Source: PALSA-607 sp036501485 (GTDB lineage: Bacteria > Actinomycetota > Actinomycetes > Acidothermales > Acidothermaceae). Taken from it: a stretch of DNA of 64,000 nucleotides. Numbering within the stretch: the stretch's first letter is position 1; the number at the start of each line of letters is the position of its first letter. Of the stretch, positions 35,197 to 42,632 are shown piece by piece. Location: the NCBI GenBank assembly GCA_036501485.1, contig DASYAG010000022.1:28654-92653 (forward strand), read 5' to 3'. The notes under the pieces are model-generated. The model made no database searches. It had not been told where the DNA came from and was given only the letters and a program-made list of their open reading frames with translations. The position numbers and the translations under genes are program-made.

Positions 35197-36174
35197 CTAC
35201 CCGCCGTCCGCGGCGCGCGAGGCGCTGGCTGGGAGCTTGGGCCGTTGTTTGGTGGTTAGCGTGACCAGATCGGCCAGCAAATCGCCGTCCGCCTCGATTC
35301 GTTCGAGCACGGCTTCGGACAAGAAGACGAGCTCCTCGGGCGACTCGCAGGCGGCGACCTCGTCCCAGGTGATGGGGGTCGAGACGGTCGGCTCCGGCCG
35401 GGCTCGCAGCGAGTAGGGCGCGACGGTGGTCTTGGCGGCCGCGTTCTGGCTCCAGTCGACCAGCACCTTGCCTTGCCGCAGTGCCTTGGTCATGTCCGAG
35501 ACCACCAGATCGGGCCGTTGCTTTTCGAGCCTGCGAGCAAGTGAGCGCGCGTAGAGGCGCGTGTCATCGGCTGGCGTCGGGCGAAGTGGTGCGTACAACT
35601 GCATCCCCTTGGAGCCACTCGTCTTTGCGTATCCGGTGAGCCCGTCGGCCTCCAGAACCTCCTTCAGCAGCAGGGCGACTTCGCAGCATTCGACGATCGT
35701 CGCGGGTGGTCCGGGGTCGAGATCGAGCACCAGCAAATCTGGTTCCTGGACGCCGCCGCGTGGCCCAACTTTCCATTGCGGCACGTGCAACTCAAGCGAC
35801 GCGAGATTTGCCGTCCAGACCAGGGTGGGCAGGTCCTCGACAATCACGAAATCAATGGTTTCCCGGTTCATGGTGCTCCCGGGCACCGGAAGGTTGACCG
35901 TGCGAACCCACTCGGGTGTGCCGCGCGGCGCGTTCTTCTCGAAGAACGAAGGGCCATCGACACCGTTGGGGTAGCGTTTGCGAGTCAGCGGCCGCCCGGC
36001 GAGATGCGGAAGCAGCACCGGCGCAACGCGGGCGTAGTAGTCGAGAACCTCGCCCTTGGTGAATCCTGTTTGCGGGTACAAGATTTTGGTGAGGTTGGTG
36101 ATGGCCAGCCGGCGATCGCCTACCTGAACGGTCGTCTTGTCCGACTTTTCGTTGGCATTTTTGCTTGATGGCAC
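35197..36174 (-). CDS. ligD: LigD-type primase-polymerase domain protein (NHEJ)
   Basis: The 325-residue protein is the archaeo-eukaryotic primase-like polymerase domain of LigD standing alone. It shows LTKILYPQTGFTKGEVLDYY, RPLTRKRYPNG, FFEKNAP, the metal-binding LLVLDLDPGP (Asp-x-Asp) and YAKTSGSKGMQLY. It adds ribonucleotides and fills ends during non-homologous joining. The ligase and phosphoesterase domains are not in this window. GTG 36174 lies only 31 bases from the divergent ku start, so their promoters must overlap. Confidence 0.93.
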   Translation of the reverse strand: MPSSKNANEKSDKTTVQVGDRRLAITNLTKILYPQTGFTKGEVLDYYARVAPVLLPHLAGRPLTRKRYPNGVDGPSFFEKNAPRGTPEWVRTVNLPVPGSTMNRETIDFVIVEDLPTLVWTANLASLELHVPQWKVGPRGGVQEPDLLVLDLDPGPPATIVECCEVALLLKEVLEADGLTGYAKTSGSKGMQLYAPLRPTPADDTRLYARSLARRLEKQRPDLVVSDMTKALRQGKVLVDWSQNAAAKTTVAPYSLRARPEPTVSTPITWDEVAACESPEELVFLSEAVLERIEADGDLLADLVTLTTKQRPKLPASASRAADGG

Positions 36175-36205
36175 GGTCTAGTGCTTCACGGACGAAGGAA
36201 GGCTC

Positions 36206-37228
36206 ATGCGCAGCATCTGGAAAGGGTCCATTTCTTTCGGCCTGGTCAGCATTGCCGTCAAGGTGTACTCGGCGACGGAAGAGAAAGACATCGCCTTTCA
36301 CCAAGTGCATCGCGAGGACGGCGGTCGAATCAAGTACAAGCGGATCTGTTCCATTGATGGCGAAGAGGTCCCTTACAACGACATTGCCAAGGGCTTTGAA
36401 CTGCCCGACGGTGACATGGTCGTCCTGACCGATGACGATTTGGCCGAGCTGCCCCTGACAAGCAGTCGCGAGATCGACGTCCTGCAGTTCGTGCCCCTCG
36501 ATCAGGTCGACCCCATCTACTTCAACAAGAGCTACTACCTCGAGCCGGACCCCCGCGCCGCCAAGGCCTACGTGCTGCTGCGCGACACGCTGGAGAAGTC
36601 AGGCCGAGTCGCCGTGGTCAAGGTCGCTCTGCGCCGGCGCGAGGCGCTGGCCACGCTGCGGGTGCGGGCCGGCGTCATCACGCTGGAGACCATGTTGTGG
36701 CCCGACGAGATTCGCAACCCCGAGTTCGGGTTTCTTGACGAGGACGTCGACGTGCGGCCCGCCGAGATCGCGATGGCGAACGGGCTCGTCGAGTCGCTGT
36801 CGGGCGATTTCAACCCGGCCGACTACACCGACCAGTACCGCGCCGCGCTCGAGTCCGTCGTCGAGGCGAAAATCGAAGGACGCGACCTGGTTCCGGCGCC
36901 CGACACGACCGAGGCGGAGGCGTCGGGCACCGTCGTTGACCTGGTCGCGGCATTGCAGGCCAGCATCGCGGCTGTGAAGGCATCGAAAGAGTCGGGTGGC
37001 GCTGCGGCGAAGGCCACCGAATCTGCGAGGCCCGCTGGCGGCAAAAAGGCCGCGGTCAAGAAGCTCGCGCCCAAGGCCGCGCCGGCTAACAAGGTGGCCG
37101 CAAAGGCGGCGACCACGAAGGTCACGGCCAAGTCTGCGACCGCGAAATCGGCCGCGAAGGCACCTGCTGCGGCTGCGACCCGTGCCGCCGCGGAGAAGAA
37201 GCCCGCGCGGGTCCGCCGTTCGGCCTAG
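36206..37228 (+). CDS. ku: Non-homologous end-joining protein Ku
   Basis: The 340-residue protein starts MRSIWKGSISFGLVSIAVKV, the universal bacterial Ku N-terminus, and continues with the beta-barrel core to about residue 255. The C-terminal 85 residues are an Ala/Lys-rich H1-like tail (KAAPANKVAAKAATTKVTAK) of the kind that helps Ku bind DNA and slide. It forms the ring dimer on DNA ends and recruits LigD, encoded divergently next to it. GGAAGG precedes ATG 36206. Confidence 0.95.
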   Translation: MRSIWKGSISFGLVSIAVKVYSATEEKDIAFHQVHREDGGRIKYKRICSIDGEEVPYNDIAKGFELPDGDMVVLTDDDLAELPLTSSREIDVLQFVPLDQVDPIYFNKSYYLEPDPRAAKAYVLLRDTLEKSGRVAVVKVALRRREALATLRVRAGVITLETMLWPDEIRNPEFGFLDEDVDVRPAEIAMANGLVESLSGDFNPADYTDQYRAALESVVEAKIEGRDLVPAPDTTEAEASGTVVDLVAALQASIAAVKASKESGGAAAKATESARPAGGKKAAVKKLAPKAAPANKVAAKAATTKVTAKSATAKSAAKAPAAAATRAAAEKKPARVRRSA

Positions 37229-37347
37229 ACGCCGACTTGAACGGTGGCGCATTCGGCGCTTAAGCATCGCCGTCCTCACGCCGACTTCAGGCGTAAGAGG
37301 AAGGCGCACCGGCGTCGTCCGACGGGAATTTGGATTTGGAGCCCACC

Positions 37348-38040
37348 GTGACCGTCAGCGAGCACCTCGACATTGTCGCGGCGTTGCGCGAGGTTCCTGG
37401 GGTCGCCGACGCCGATGTAGAACCCGACGGTGAAGGCGACGGACTGGGGCTGCTCCGGCTCGGGCTCGCTCCGGGCGTCGACGAGGTAGAGGTCGCCAGC
37501 GCAGTAGGACGCCTGCTGCGCGAGCGGTTCGGCTTGGGCGTTGACGCCGATCGCGTCCAGCTCGTTGAAGACATGCAAGCGGACGTCGAAGACCCGGCAA
37601 TCGAAGACGACGAGCCGCACGAGACTGACCGCTTCCGGCCGGCTATCCGGCGCATGCACATCATTTCGTCGGGGCTGCAGGTCGCCGCCGAAGTCACGCT
37701 GTCGATCTCAGGTTCAGCTGCGCGCGCCGCCGCCGAGACATCCGCGGTCGGTCGCGCCGAGGGAACCGCGACCCAAAGCGGCGTCCAGCGCGCTGTCGCG
37801 ACCGCCACTCTTCGCGCCGTCGAGGAACTGCTCGGTGGCAGAGCACGATTCGAGCTCGACCTCGTCGAACTCACGCCGACCGGCCGCGATCGCGCAGTGC
37901 TGGTCGCCCTCACGATGCTCAGCACGACCGGCAGCGAGAAGCTCACCGGAGTCGCCGGCGTCCGCGAAGACGTCCGCCAGGCCGCGATCCGGGCCACCCT
38001 CGACGCGCTGAACCGTCGCGTCGAGCACATGGTCGGCTGA
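37348..38040 (+). CDS. Conserved actinobacterial hypothetical protein
   Basis: I recognise the conservation pattern but no function. The 230-residue protein has an N-terminal alpha/beta domain (VADADVEPDGEGDGLGLLRL) and a C-terminal domain with ATATLRAVEELLGGRARFEL, RDRAVLVALTMLS and AAIRATLDALNRRVE that looks like two strand-helix repeats. No membrane segment or metal motif appears. GTG 37348 has GGAG six bases upstream. It follows ku on the same strand after 119 bases and may be separately transcribed. Confidence 0.7.
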   Translation: MTVSEHLDIVAALREVPGVADADVEPDGEGDGLGLLRLGLAPGVDEVEVASAVGRLLRERFGLGVDADRVQLVEDMQADVEDPAIEDDEPHETDRFRPAIRRMHIISSGLQVAAEVTLSISGSAARAAAETSAVGRAEGTATQSGVQRAVATATLRAVEELLGGRARFELDLVELTPTGRDRAVLVALTMLSTTGSEKLTGVAGVREDVRQAAIRATLDALNRRVEHMVG

Positions 38041-38146
38041 CCCGCACTTCTCGCCGTCCGACCTTTGGTTCTAAACGCGCGCTAGAACGCACGCTGGAGA
38101 CCAGCACTAGTGCCGACGCATCCGTGTCAGGCATAGCGTGCCGACT

Positions 38147-38302
38147 ATGTCGATGTCGCAGCTGCCGGAACCGTCGCGCTACACGCCGCGCGATCAGATC
38201 GGGCCGCAACCCGACCCGCACCCGCATCCGCACGAACGTAAGCCTCGCCGGCGTCCGCTACGCAAACTCACAGGTTTATTGCGTCGCAAGAAGGACTCCT
38301 AA
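38147..38302 (+). CDS. Small basic protein, 51 residues
   Basis: A short reading frame from ATG 38147 (a second ATG is at 38153) to TAA 38302. It encodes a Pro/His-rich N-terminal half (PQPDPHPHPHERKP) and a very basic tail (RRRPLRKLTG then LLRRKKDS). Codons show the genome's GC-rich third positions. No strong ribosome site is seen. It could be a nucleic-acid-binding or membrane-surface peptide; function unknown. It lies upstream of the grpB-like gene. Confidence 0.5.
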   Translation: MSMSQLPEPSRYTPRDQIGPQPDPHPHPHERKPRRRPLRKLTGLLRRKKDS

Positions 38303-38346
38303 GGTCGTATTCTGGTCGGCTGCCTTGTGACTGATAAGGAGCACGC

Positions 38347-38937
38347 ATGTCTGTCGACCCGGCTTTCACCGAGCGGATTCGCAACACCCAAGAGGAACAA
38401 GACGCGGCCTGGATCTACGGTCCGCCCGCGACGAGTGGAACGGTCACGGTCGTCGAATACGACCCGAACTGGCCGCAGCTTTTCGGTCGTGAACAGCAAC
38501 GCATTCAAGAGATCCTGAGCGATACGGCGCTGTCTGTCGACCACGTCGGATCGACGTCGGTACCCGGTCTGGCCGCGAAGCCGATCATCGATATCGACCT
38601 GATCGTGCCGAACTCCGCGGACGAGTCGACGTACGTTCCGCAACTCGAAGCGGCCGGCTACCTGCTGATCATCCGCGAACCCGACTGGCACGAACACCGG
38701 TGCTTCAAGGGTCCTGACACCAACGTGAACCTGCACGTCTTTTCGCCTGGCAGCCCGGAAACCCATCGCCACGCGGTGTTTCGCGACTGGTTGCGGACAC
38801 ACCCCGACGATCGCGAGCTATACGCCCGCACCAAGCTCGACCTCGCCAGTCGGGACTGGACGGACACCCGCGGCTACACGGAAGCGAAAGACGAAGTGAT
38901 CGACGCCATCTACTCCCGAGCGTTCGGCGTCGCCTGA
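38347..38937 (+). CDS. GrpB family protein (UPF0157)
   Basis: The 196-residue protein is a nucleotidyltransferase-fold GrpB protein: VTVVEYDPNWPQLF, ALSVDHVGSTSVPGLAAKPI, IDIDLIV (the acidic metal-site residues) and HEHRCFKGPDTNVNLHVF. Family function is unsettled; some members lie near dephospho-CoA kinase. Here it stands just before mscR. AAGGAG precedes ATG 38347. Confidence 0.9.
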   Translation: MSVDPAFTERIRNTQEEQDAAWIYGPPATSGTVTVVEYDPNWPQLFGREQQRIQEILSDTALSVDHVGSTSVPGLAAKPIIDIDLIVPNSADESTYVPQLEAAGYLLIIREPDWHEHRCFKGPDTNVNLHVFSPGSPETHRHAVFRDWLRTHPDDRELYARTKLDLASRDWTDTRGYTEAKDEVIDAIYSRAFGVA

Positions 38938-38962
38938 CGGTTACCTGCTTAAGATCTCCGTC

Positions 38963-40045
38963 ATGCATGAGCTCAAAGGTGTTGTCGCGCGTGCCAAAGG
39001 CGCGCCAGTCGAACTAACGACGATCCTCGTTCCGGAGCCCGGGCCGGGCGAGGCTCTCGTCAGAGTTCAGTCGTGCGGCGTGTGTCATACCGACCTGCAC
39101 TATCGCGAGGGCGGCATCAACGACGACTTCCCGTTCTTGCTCGGGCACGAGGCCGCGGGCGTCGTCGAAGCCGTAGGTGACGACGTCCGCGATCTGGCTG
39201 TTGGCGACTTCGTCATCCTCAACTGGCGTGCCGTTTGCGGCAACTGCCGAGCATGCTTGCGCGGGCGTCCGCAGTACTGCTTCAACACGCACAACGCCAA
39301 GCAGAAGATGACGCTCGCCGACGGCACACCTCTGTCGGCCGCCCTCGGCATCGGCGCCTTCGTCGAGAAGACGCTGGTGGCTGCGGGTCAATGCACAAAG
39401 GTCGATCGGACGGCGAGGGCGGCCGCAGTTGGATTACTCGGCTGCGGGGTGATGGCGGGCATCGGTGCCGCGGTCAACACGGGTGGCGTGACACGCGGCG
39501 ACACGGTTGCTGTGTTCGGCTGCGGCGGCGTCGGTAACGCGGCGATTGCGGGGGCCAGGTTGGCGGGCGCCCGCACGATCATCGGCGTTGATATCGATGC
39601 GCGGAAGCTCGACTGGGCGCGGCAGTTCGGTGCGACGCACGTCGTCAACTCGAGCGAGAGCGATCCGGTCGAGGCGATTCGCGCACTCACCGATGGCGTC
39701 GGCGTCGACGTGGCCATCGAGGCGGTCGGGCGTCCGGAGACCTACACGCAGGCGTTCTACGCGCGCGATCTCGCCGGCACCGTCGTGCTGGTCGGCGTTC
39801 CGCGACCGGACATGCGCCTCGACCTGCCGCTGCTCGACGTGTTCGGTCGCGGCGGGTCACTGAAGTCGTCCTGGTACGGCGACTGCCTGCCGTCGCGCGA
39901 CTTCCCGATGCTCGTCGACCTCTACCAACAAGGGCGGCTCGACCTCGACGCCTTCGTGTCCGAGATCATCGGCATCGACGACATCGAGGCCGCGTTCGAC
40001 AAGATGCAGCGCGGAGAGGTCCTGCGCTCAGTCGTCGAGTTCTAG
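38963..40045 (+). CDS. mscR: S-(hydroxymethyl)mycothiol dehydrogenase / nitrosomycothiol reductase
   Basis: The 360-residue zinc alcohol dehydrogenase aligns closely with mycobacterial MscR (Rv2259). It has catalytic zinc ligands SCGVCHTDLHYREGG and LLGHEAAG, a structural zinc loop CGNCRACLRGRPQYC, and an NAD-binding VFGCGGVGNAAIAG. Stretches such as LGIGAF and LKSSWYGDCLP also match. It oxidises the mycothiol adduct of formaldehyde and can reduce nitrosomycothiol, so the host should make mycothiol. The chain is full length. Confidence 0.93.
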   Translation: MHELKGVVARAKGAPVELTTILVPEPGPGEALVRVQSCGVCHTDLHYREGGINDDFPFLLGHEAAGVVEAVGDDVRDLAVGDFVILNWRAVCGNCRACLRGRPQYCFNTHNAKQKMTLADGTPLSAALGIGAFVEKTLVAAGQCTKVDRTARAAAVGLLGCGVMAGIGAAVNTGGVTRGDTVAVFGCGGVGNAAIAGARLAGARTIIGVDIDARKLDWARQFGATHVVNSSESDPVEAIRALTDGVGVDVAIEAVGRPETYTQAFYARDLAGTVVLVGVPRPDMRLDLPLLDVFGRGGSLKSSWYGDCLPSRDFPMLVDLYQQGRLDLDAFVSEIIGIDDIEAAFDKMQRGEVLRSVVEF

Positions 40046-40067
40046 CTGGACGTGGTAGACCGGATCG

Positions 40068-41045
40068 GTGGAGATCGCCGAGAGTTGGCCAGGACGGCTG
40101 CTTTCGACGTCGCGCGGGCAGGTCCTCGTGCGCCAGTTTGGCCGTGACGTAGAGGGACGCCGGGCTCACATCGAACTCGACGCCCCAGCGCCGATGCTGT
40201 TCGTGCACGGGCTCGGCGGCGAGTCACTCGACTGGATCGATGTCGCGCTGCAGCTCAAAGACCTCGTCGACTGTATGGGGCTCGATCTACCTGGCTTTGC
40301 ACATTCGGCGCTGCCACTGGACGGTGACCTGTCACTCGACGGGATGGCCGGCACCGTTGCCGAGGTAGCGCGCGCAATGACGAGGCCGGTCCACCTCGTC
40401 GCCAACTCCCTTGGCGGCACGATCGCCGTGCGCGTCGCCGCTGAGCATCCGGAGCTGGTCGCCTCGCTGACCTTGGTCGCGCCCGCACTGCCCGACCTGC
40501 ATCCGCGGCTGGGCAGCGTCCAACTGCTGATCGGTCTGACTCCACTACTTGGGCCGGCCATCGTGCGCACCATCATCAACTCCGACCCCGAGTGGATGGC
40601 CAAGCGCATCTACGCCCTCTGCTACGGCGACCCGAAGGCGGTGCCCGCGCGACGTCACGAGCGCGAACTCGCGACGTTGCGCCAGCGCGCGGGCCTCGAC
40701 TACAGCCCGCGGGTCTACCGCGAGGCCCTGCGCGCCACCGTCATGTCCTATGTCGACCGCGGGCCGCGCCGCATGTGGCAGCAGGCGCGCGCCGTCGGCG
40801 TCCCGACCCTTGTCATTTCTGGCGGGCGCGACCGGCTTGTCAAAGAGCGGGTCATTGCACGGGCGAGACGTACCTTCCAGGACGCCGAGATGGTCCGGTT
40901 TGCGGCCGCGGGCCACTTAGCGCATCTGGAGGATCCAGACGCCACTGCTGCCGCCATCCGTGCGTTCCTGCTGCAACGCGGCCTGATTCGGGGAATGAGC
41001 GAGCGTCGTGGGACTGTTGTCGAAGCCGAACGACCGAGTCGTTGA
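40068..41045 (+). CDS. Alpha/beta hydrolase
   Basis: The 325-residue protein has an alpha/beta-hydrolase fold: oxyanion loop FVHGLGGESLDW, nucleophile elbow VANSLGGTIA (Ser), an acid in SGGRDRLV and catalytic His in AAGHLAHLEDP. The cap domain around residues 145-220 is basic. The substrate is unknown; similar proteins act as lipases, esterases or haloperoxidase-like enzymes. The start is GTG with a weak ribosome site. It lies directly before moeZ. Confidence 0.88.
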   Translation: MEIAESWPGRLLSTSRGQVLVRQFGRDVEGRRAHIELDAPAPMLFVHGLGGESLDWIDVALQLKDLVDCMGLDLPGFAHSALPLDGDLSLDGMAGTVAEVARAMTRPVHLVANSLGGTIAVRVAAEHPELVASLTLVAPALPDLHPRLGSVQLLIGLTPLLGPAIVRTIINSDPEWMAKRIYALCYGDPKAVPARRHERELATLRQRAGLDYSPRVYREALRATVMSYVDRGPRRMWQQARAVGVPTLVISGGRDRLVKERVIARARRTFQDAEMVRFAAAGHLAHLEDPDATAAAIRAFLLQRGLIRGMSERRGTVVEAERPSR

Positions 41046-41067
41046 TCCCGAAGTTGATGGAGTCGAA

Positions 41068-42246
41068 GTGTCTCTAGCCCCGTTGGTCGAACCCGCCGAT
41101 AGCCTGACCGTCGAAGAGGTCCGGCGTTATTCGCGGCACCTGATCATTCCCGACGTCGCGATGGCCGGGCAGAAGCGGCTGAAGAACGCCCGGGTGCTGG
41201 CGATCGGCGCAGGCGGCCTCGGTTCGCCGACGCTGATGTACCTCGCCGCGGCGGGTGTGGGGACGCTCGGTGTCGTCGATTACGACACCGTCGATGAGTC
41301 GAACCTGCAGCGCCAGATCATTCACGGCCAGAGCGATATTGGCCGGTCGAAGGCCCAGTCGGCGCGCGACTCTATCCGCGAGATCAACCCGCTGGTCAAG
41401 GTCGTGTTGCACGAGGAGCGGCTCGACAACGACAACGTCTTCGAGATCTTCAGCCAGTACGACCTGATCGTCGACGGCACCGATAACTTTGCGACGCGCT
41501 ACTTGGTCAACGACGCGTGCGTGCTGCTCGGCAAGCCCTACGTGTGGGGCTCGATCTACCGTTTCGACGGGCAGGCGTCGGTGTTCTGGGCCGAGAACGG
41601 CCCCTGCTACCGCTGTCTCTACCCGGAGCCGCCGCCACCCGGCATGGTGCCGTCGTGCGCCGAGGGTGGCGTGCTCGGAGTGCTGTGCGCGTCGATCGGC
41701 TCGATCCAGGCGACCGAGGCAATCAAGCTGCTGACGGGCATCGGCGAGTCGCTGATCGGCCGGCTGATGATCTATGACGCGCTGGAGATGTCGTACCGCA
41801 CGGTGAAGATCCGCAAGGATCCCGAGTGCCCGATCTGCGGCAAGAACCCGACGATCACCGAACTGATCGACTACGAGACCTTCTGTGGCGCCGTGTCCGA
41901 CGAGGCGATGGAAGCCGCTCAGGGTTCGACGATCGTGCCGCGGGAGCTCAAGAAGTGGATCGACGACGGGGAGAACATCTTCCTGGTCGACGTCCGCGAG
42001 CCGGCCGAGTTCGAGATCGTGTCGATCCCCGGCGCGACCCTGATCCCGAAGGGCGAGTTCCTTAACGGATCGGCACTTGAGCGGATGCCGCAGGACAAGC
42101 GGATCGTCTTGTACTGCAAGTCGGGCATGCGCTCGGCCGAGGCACTGGCGATCGTGAAGGGCGCCGGATTCGCCGACGCAGTGCACGTGGGCAGCGGCGT
42201 CGTCGGCTGGGTGAACCAGGTCGACCCAAGCCTGCCCTCGTACTAA
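41068..42246 (+). CDS. moeZ: Adenylyltransferase/sulfurtransferase MoeZ
   Basis: The 392-residue protein fuses a MoeB/ThiF E1 domain to a rhodanese domain. The E1 part shows RVLAIGAGGLGSPTLMYLA, the catalytic arginine region ESNLQRQIIHG and a zinc pair CPICGKNP. The rhodanese active loop is YCKSGMRSAEA with the catalytic Cys. It adenylates and thiocarboxylates small sulfur carriers for molybdopterin, thiamine, cysteine and other thio-compounds. GTG 41068 matches mycobacterial MoeZ starts and has GGAG five bases upstream; an upstream GTG at 41008 would overlap the hydrolase gene. Confidence 0.94.
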   Translation: MSLAPLVEPADSLTVEEVRRYSRHLIIPDVAMAGQKRLKNARVLAIGAGGLGSPTLMYLAAAGVGTLGVVDYDTVDESNLQRQIIHGQSDIGRSKAQSARDSIREINPLVKVVLHEERLDNDNVFEIFSQYDLIVDGTDNFATRYLVNDACVLLGKPYVWGSIYRFDGQASVFWAENGPCYRCLYPEPPPPGMVPSCAEGGVLGVLCASIGSIQATEAIKLLTGIGESLIGRLMIYDALEMSYRTVKIRKDPECPICGKNPTITELIDYETFCGAVSDEAMEAAQGSTIVPRELKKWIDDGENIFLVDVREPAEFEIVSIPGATLIPKGEFLNGSALERMPQDKRIVLYCKSGMRSAEALAIVKGAGFADAVHVGSGVVGWVNQVDPSLPSY

Positions 42247-42256
42247 CTTTCCGTTC

Positions 42257-42592
42257 GTGGCACCGCGTTCCTTCAAAGGACCTTTCGACCCGGACGCCGA
42301 GTTGCCGGCGTTTGCGCAACGCGTGCTGGACCTCGTCGACGCGATCCCTGCAGGCAAAGTGCTCGCGTATGGAGACATCGCCGAGTACCTCGGTGAAGGT
42401 GGTCCGCGCCAGGTTGGTTCGGTGATGTCGACCTGGGGCGGCGTGGTGCCCTGGCATCGGGTGGTTCACGCCGACGGCACTCCCGCCCCAAGTCACGACG
42501 GCGAGGTGCTGCGCCTGTTGCGCGCCGACGTGACACCTATGCGGGGCGACCGCGTCGACATGCGCCAAGCCCGCTGGAACCCCGAGGCCTGA
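42257..42592 (+). CDS. Alkyltransferase-like (ATL) MGMT-family protein
   Basis: The 111-residue protein has the MGMT DNA-binding fold (VLDLVDAIPAGKVLAYGDIA, GGPRQVGSVMS). The PCHRV active-site motif reads PWHRVVHADG: the alkyl-accepting Cys is Trp. Such ATL proteins bind O6-alkylguanine, flip it and recruit excision repair without removing the alkyl group. It matches the Rv3204 position between moeZ and the AdnA gene. The start is GTG. Confidence 0.9.
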   Translation: MAPRSFKGPFDPDAELPAFAQRVLDLVDAIPAGKVLAYGDIAEYLGEGGPRQVGSVMSTWGGVVPWHRVVHADGTPAPSHDGEVLRLLRADVTPMRGDRVDMRQARWNPEA

Positions 42593-42632
42593 CCCGTCCC
42601 GCGGTGTCGGCGGTTCGTGGTGGGATGCCTAG

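Noticed and set aside
41074..42378. A 434-residue minus-strand frame
   Set aside because: It mirrors moeZ, which has clear catalytic motifs; the product is a typical GC-rich antisense artefact full of Arg, His and Asp.
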